Source: Viscum album | Lineage: Eukaryota; Streptophyta; Magnoliopsida; Santalales; Viscaceae | Direction: 5' to 3' | DNA: 64,000 bases | NCBI GenBank assembly: GCA_963277665.1 | Contig: OY728143.1 | Span: 1,118,726,110-1,118,790,109 of the forward strand | Part shown: piece by piece, positions 59,658 through 64,000 of the stretch | Numbering within the stretch: the stretch's first letter is position 1 | Layout of the letters: every line of letters begins with the position of its first letter | Program-made: the position numbers and the translations under genes | Notes under the pieces: generated by a model | Databases searched by the model: none | Seen by the model: only the letters and a program-made list of their open reading frames with translations | Told to the model about the DNA's origin: nothing

Positions 59658-61389
59658 TGTAACACCCCAATCTTCCACGATACGTTTCCCTTTGAATAAT
59701 ACAATGGCGTGCATTGTACGCAACATCGAGATTCTAACACACCACAACCAATCAAACTAGCCATTATGAATAGTAATACCTACTTTTTGAATTTTATAAA
59801 TTTTATCTTTCGAAATGGACTTCATTTTTGGATTTGTAATATCAAAATTAGCTTTGGGTGAAATTTTGGTACTTTTTGGATAACTTTAATATTTTGATGA
59901 ATAGTGAAAATTACTAAATTTAATTAAAAACAAATTTTTTAATCGAAATAATTAATAGTGATAAATTATTAATTTGAGTTGTTTTAAAGTATATTTAGAA
60001 AATATTTTTACCATTTAATACAATGTTGTTCATTGGATGTAATTTCACATTTAAACCAGACATAAACAAGTGTCAATCTTTTGATAATTATTATCTCTTA
60101 AAAACACGCTATTTGTTTTGACGACGGGAATTAATTTTTAAATTAATTAATGAAAATGATATGTTTTAATTTGGTAAAATAGACATCATTTTTGAATTCA
60201 TAATATCAAATATATCTTAGGCCTAATTTGTGGAATTGTTCTGGAAACATTCATTTTTTGATGAATAGTGAAACCACTAAGTGATAGTTAAAAAACTGAA
60301 TTTTTCATAAAATTTAATTTTACCGCTTCTGTGAGTGGAATTTCAAAAATCCGAGAGACATGGTTAATATCAATGAGTAAAATGTGGTTCAATGAGATGA
60401 AAATAATTTTTGGTGAATCGTAACTTTTTACTTTTATTTACCACAGTTAAAAGTAAATATGGTAATTAAGGGTAAAAATGATATTTATATTACCCTAACA
60501 CATGTCCTAATTCTATTGGACAGGTGTACCTCGACCAAAAGCATCCTTAGGAATAAAATATTATCATTTAGGTCCACTTGGATTTGATTAGGACATTTAT
60601 TATTATTTAATTCAAAGAAGAGTTAAAAGTGTTAAAATCAAAGATTATTTCCTAAAACATTTTTAATATATAGTTATACATAATATAAATTCGACTTTAA
60701 ATATTAATTAGAAAGATAAAACTATTTCCTACATAATGGTATTTTATTTATAATTTTTATCCATTAAATAATTTAATTTATTTATGACACAATGGTGATG
60801 CATTAATTACCTAATTAATGAAATGTTAAAATAATTGATATTTAAAATATCAAAATAAATGTAATTTCAGAATTTTTATGAATTCAACTAATTCTCTAGG
60901 TTAATATGACATATTAGGATTGATTATATAAATTTATTTCGAAGTAATAATGATGTTATGAATTTATCAAAAACAAAATACCCAATAGTGTCAAAATTGG
61001 TATAAAAGAGTTTTTTAAAAAATATATTATATTAATAATTTATATTCAATTCTTAAAAATATATTTTTCGTTCAAAATACTTATATCATGATATTTATAT
61101 CATTAATGGACCACATGGGGGTATCTTGGATGTATATAGTATGTTTATTAACCATAGAATATAAAAATACAAAGAGACATTGTAAAAGTGAAACTAATTA
61201 ACTAAGAGTTAATACTTAAAGATAATGTTAATATAATGACCCAAAACTGTATAAATTCTATTGGTTGAGTGGTTTTAAACCCATAACCACCTTAACCTCT
61301 AAATAATTCACTTTTTAGCCATTATAAACCTAATATGAATTTATTATGAAATAATATTTTTAGCTTTTCCAAAGGTGCCCCTGACCCCT

Positions 61390-61400
61390 CTTATAAAAGG
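61390..61400 (+). promoter_or_regulatory. TATA box, C 3' LTR
   Basis: CCCCTCTTATAAAAGGGC, same context as in the 5' LTR. Confidence 0.7.
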
Positions 61401-61734
61401 GCACTCACCCTTATCACTAATTCACATATTCAAAGCCTTTTGGCTCGGCCAAACCCTTCCCAAACACTCCTTAAACTTCCCTAACTATAACCTAGAGTCC
61501 TTAGTTTGATCAAAAAGCCGTCCTATGGATCCCTTTTGATCAAATCAAAAGGAAGAACCCGAAGAAGAGGTAATGCTTTCACCACCCTCTTTCAAGTTCC
61601 TTTCTTCTTAAACTTCTTATTTCTTTGTTATTTATATTCTAAAATAATAACTCCAGTATCTTATATATACTGTGATTCTATTATAAATATGGTACAACCA
61701 TATTCATTATTCTATCCATCCATTGAATGGCATG

Positions 61735-61972
61735 TCACCATACGTGCGTACGTACTGCATACCATCTCCACGTCGTGGTGTAATTGTCATTCAATAAATT
61801 ATTATTTGGATATATATAATAATGCTGTGTAATTCATTTAAATAATAAATATAACATGATAAATATTCTGTATATATGATATAACATCCAATTATATATT
61901 ATTTTAACATCAAAAGAATGATATTGTCGCTCGTGCGTACATACGGACTACCGTCTCCACGAACGCGATGAG
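61735..61972 (+). repeat. Two spaced CpG-rich motifs, C 3' LTR
   Basis: CACCATACGTGCGTACGTAC then CATACCATCTCCACG, and CGCTCGTGCGTACATACG then GACTACCGTCTCCACG, about 180 bp apart. Confidence 0.78.
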
Positions 61973-64000
61973 ATTCATTCTCCATCGTATCAATTCAATT
62001 ATAATTCTCATTTGATGATTAAAAATAATGTTTAAGGACTTGATATAATTATTTATATGAATAATATACAACCTATCCATAACAAATAGGGATTACGTTA
62101 CAAATAATATAATGGAAAACGAGTAAGTTAACACCGGAAATGATGACAATACAAAGATATTATTAACAAATCAATGTTGAAAGATCATATATGATATCAT
62201 ATTAATGTAAATGATTCTTGTATAATTAAATAACAATTATTTCACCATTATAAAGGAGGTTAACCTACCATCGACCAAGGAAAAAGTACAAAGTAAGGGG
62301 TTTCTTATCTCACTTTTAATTCCGTGAGAATTCTATTGTTCACCACTTATTTATTACATGTAGTGTGTGTACTACCCATGTTTGTATTCATTGTGTAATA
62401 TACTTTAATTCGTTTATATTTATATCATCATTGTATGAACCTTCTTTCATGGGTGTATGTTTTGTATGTTACCAAATCAATAAGGGAATTTGAAATTTCA
62501 ATTTCCACTCATTCGGCTTTACGCATACTTCATTGATAATTTCACTCCAAGATTTTTTGTATAATAACTATTCATTTGATTATGTCATAAATTCCACTCT
62601 CCTTTATGTGGATATACTTTTGATACACATAATCTCTCCTTTGATAAATTATCAGGTCATCGGTATGAACTTGATAAGTGTAATTTTTACTCAATCTCGA
62701 TTTGTTGAGTTAAACATCCAAGTCATTGGTGTTATTTTTACAGGAATATGTGTGAATGTCCTTTGATTGGTTTACACTGAATATACAATAATATTAAGTG
62801 TATTTATATTTTTCACTCATAAGTATGTCGTTGAATTATCCTTAACCGAAGGATACAACCTTTATGAGAGATTTCATCTAAATTTACATTCCATTGAGAC
62901 TTTTTTATTGTTATACACCAAATCACTTTTATATGGTGTATATAATGTACTTTGACATAATATATCATTAATCCCTTTAATATCATGATATTACAAAGTT
63001 TTTATTTCCTCAATTATTTTTTTTCAAGTGTCTCTCTTTTGGTTAGGAACTCTATCTAAAATTAAATTTTAAAATGTTTTAAAGATTTATCATTCTAAAT
63101 CTTTATCATTAATGTCCATGTTTTAAAAATGGTTTTAAGGATTTATTTATATGGAAATTAAAGTTTTCAAATCAAAATTAGTTTTAAAAGTTTCAAAGTG
63201 GTATAGGACACTTTGATTCTAAAATCTATTTTAAATGGATTCTTGACAAATAGTGTGACTTTTAAATGATTTCAAGAAAAAGGGGGATATTTCACTCTAA
63301 TTATTTTGAGGATTATTTTCATCTATGTCAATATCCTTCATAATTCTTGATTGAGGTTATTATTATACAATACAATCTTCCATATTGTATCGAATGAGTT
63401 ATATTTGACTGTGGATGTGCTATTTTTATACCATTCATGGGTTGTGGATAAAGTACTGACATTTCATATGCTAGTTTTAATACGAATGTTTATGTTATGT
63501 TTAAAAATTTTCATATGAGGAATGCATTGGACTTAGTAAGTGATGGATGGAGCCCACTATAGCTCCTCGATGCATCGATACGTCTCATGAGACAAACTAG
63601 TGTCTTGGCATGAGGCCTTGACGAAATCTTATTTGTAGTCTTGGCATGAGGCCTTGGATATGTGGTTATGATAGTCTGGTATTATGCATTTCGTCATTAT
63701 GAAAGTGGTTATTAATATTTTCATGTGATTATTAGACTAGTAGAATATCCATTTGAATAAGTAAATGGAATTATTTTATTTTATCCTTTCCATATAATGC
63801 TGAAGTTCAAGTTTAAAAGGCTTTTGTTTTAGTTATACATTGCCTTAAATTTTTATGTTTATTTATGAAAGTTTCCGCTATATTGTGAACCAAACTAAGC
63901 ATCTGAGCTCACCCCTTTAAATGTTTTTTTCCTAGGTTGTGAGGAAGTATTTTATGAATGACCTGCAAGGATAGTAAGAGGGGATATGAAGACAATATGT

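Larger units (their letters stand above)
52601..64000 (+). mobile_element. Element C: gag-only LTR retrotransposon with 4.5-kb LTRs, cut by window end
   Basis: 5' LTR 52601-57106, interior 57107-59657 (2551 bp), 3' LTR from 59658 to the window end. The 3' LTR lacks about its last 165 bp. Termini are TGTAACACCCC and GGGCATTACA. It has a PBS, gag zinc knuckles and a purine tract, but no protease, RT or integrase. Its interior is homologous to that of element F. The two LTRs differ at about 8 percent of positions over the first 115 bp by eye. It is inserted in D's gag; the right flank and target duplication are outside the window. Confidence 0.92.
59658..64000 (+). repeat. 3' LTR of element C (incomplete at window end)
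   Basis: Aligns with 52601 to about 56941. It holds the TATA box 61390-61400, donor-like GAAGAAGAG/GTAATG at 61569-61571 (177 bp after TATA), motif pair at 61735 and 61927, and the F-shared module near 62300. Open frames at 61506-61832, 62533-62766 and 62767-62955 are LTR leader sequence. Confidence 0.93.

Noticed and set aside
55460..62955. Similar + strand frames in the two C LTRs (55460-55705 and 62533-62766; 54379-54609 and 61506-61832)
   Set aside because: Same reason: LTR copies in the transcribed leader. The Arg-rich GRTRRRG stretch is the sequence around the donor-like site.
1..64000. Host protein-coding genes, rRNA, organellar insertions or CRISPR arrays
   Set aside because: No frame outside element remnants has a recognisable domain or gene-like structure. 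No rRNA or plastid-like stretches seen, and direct repeats are LTRs or minisatellites.

Overview
The window is intergenic plant nuclear DNA made of nested LTR retrotransposons. I could support no host gene, rRNA, organellar insert, CRISPR array or bacterial feature. The sequence is very A+T-rich (roughly three quarters by eye) and almost every element reading frame is broken. Primer-binding sites match initiator-tRNA-Met (TGGTATCAGAG type), and the Ty3/gypsy protein remnants (gag zinc knuckles, protease, RT, RNase H, integrase with a chromodomain-like tail) look like the Del/Tekay chromovirus group. Both point to a flowering plant. Very long LTRs, layered insertions and few intact frames suggest a large, slowly purged genome; I cannot name the species.

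Layout, left to right. (1) 1-5874: a decayed Ty1/copia element on the + strand with integrase, RT and RNase H remnants and a probable 3' LTR. (2) 5875-39169: old gypsy element B (minus strand, LTRs about 2.5 kb). Its integrase is split by gypsy element A at 9277-32888 (minus, LTRs about 3.65 kb, degenerate gag-pol). A's 5' LTR is in turn split by element F at 19612-31395 (minus, LTRs 4.8 kb, non-coding 2.2-kb interior), which has a perfect TAGGG target-site duplication. (3) 39465-43350: fragment E of another long LTR. (4) 43351-52600: element D (minus, 4.5-kb 3' LTR, gag remnant), running off the window. Its LTR holds S, a 2.86-kb G+C-richer solo LTR (44894-47757) with a perfect AAATA duplication. 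(5) 52601-64000: element C (plus, 4.5-kb LTRs, gag-only interior), inserted in D's gag and cut by the window end.

Three signals recur across families and are not explained by ordinary coding content. First, the interiors of F and C carry an antisense tRNA-like cassette with a good Pol III A box and a perfect B box 44 bases apart, 72 of 82 positions identical by hand count. Second, the LTRs of A, F, C, D and E carry CpG-rich motifs of the GGAGACGGTA / TACGTACG type, repeated every ~180-195 bp. Third, a splice-donor-like AG/GTAA lies 174-177 bp downstream of the LTR TATA box in A, F, C and D, and an acceptor-like site lies ~230-265 bp before the LTR end. Together these two sites predict a 1.7-2.7 kb leader intron inside the LTR that contains the motif series.

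Inferred history: copia and B are oldest, then A, then F. On the right, E was hit by D, and D was later hit by S and by C. A looks like the pol-bearing relative of the non-autonomous F: their LTRs align except for a ~1-kb segment that F shares in part with C.
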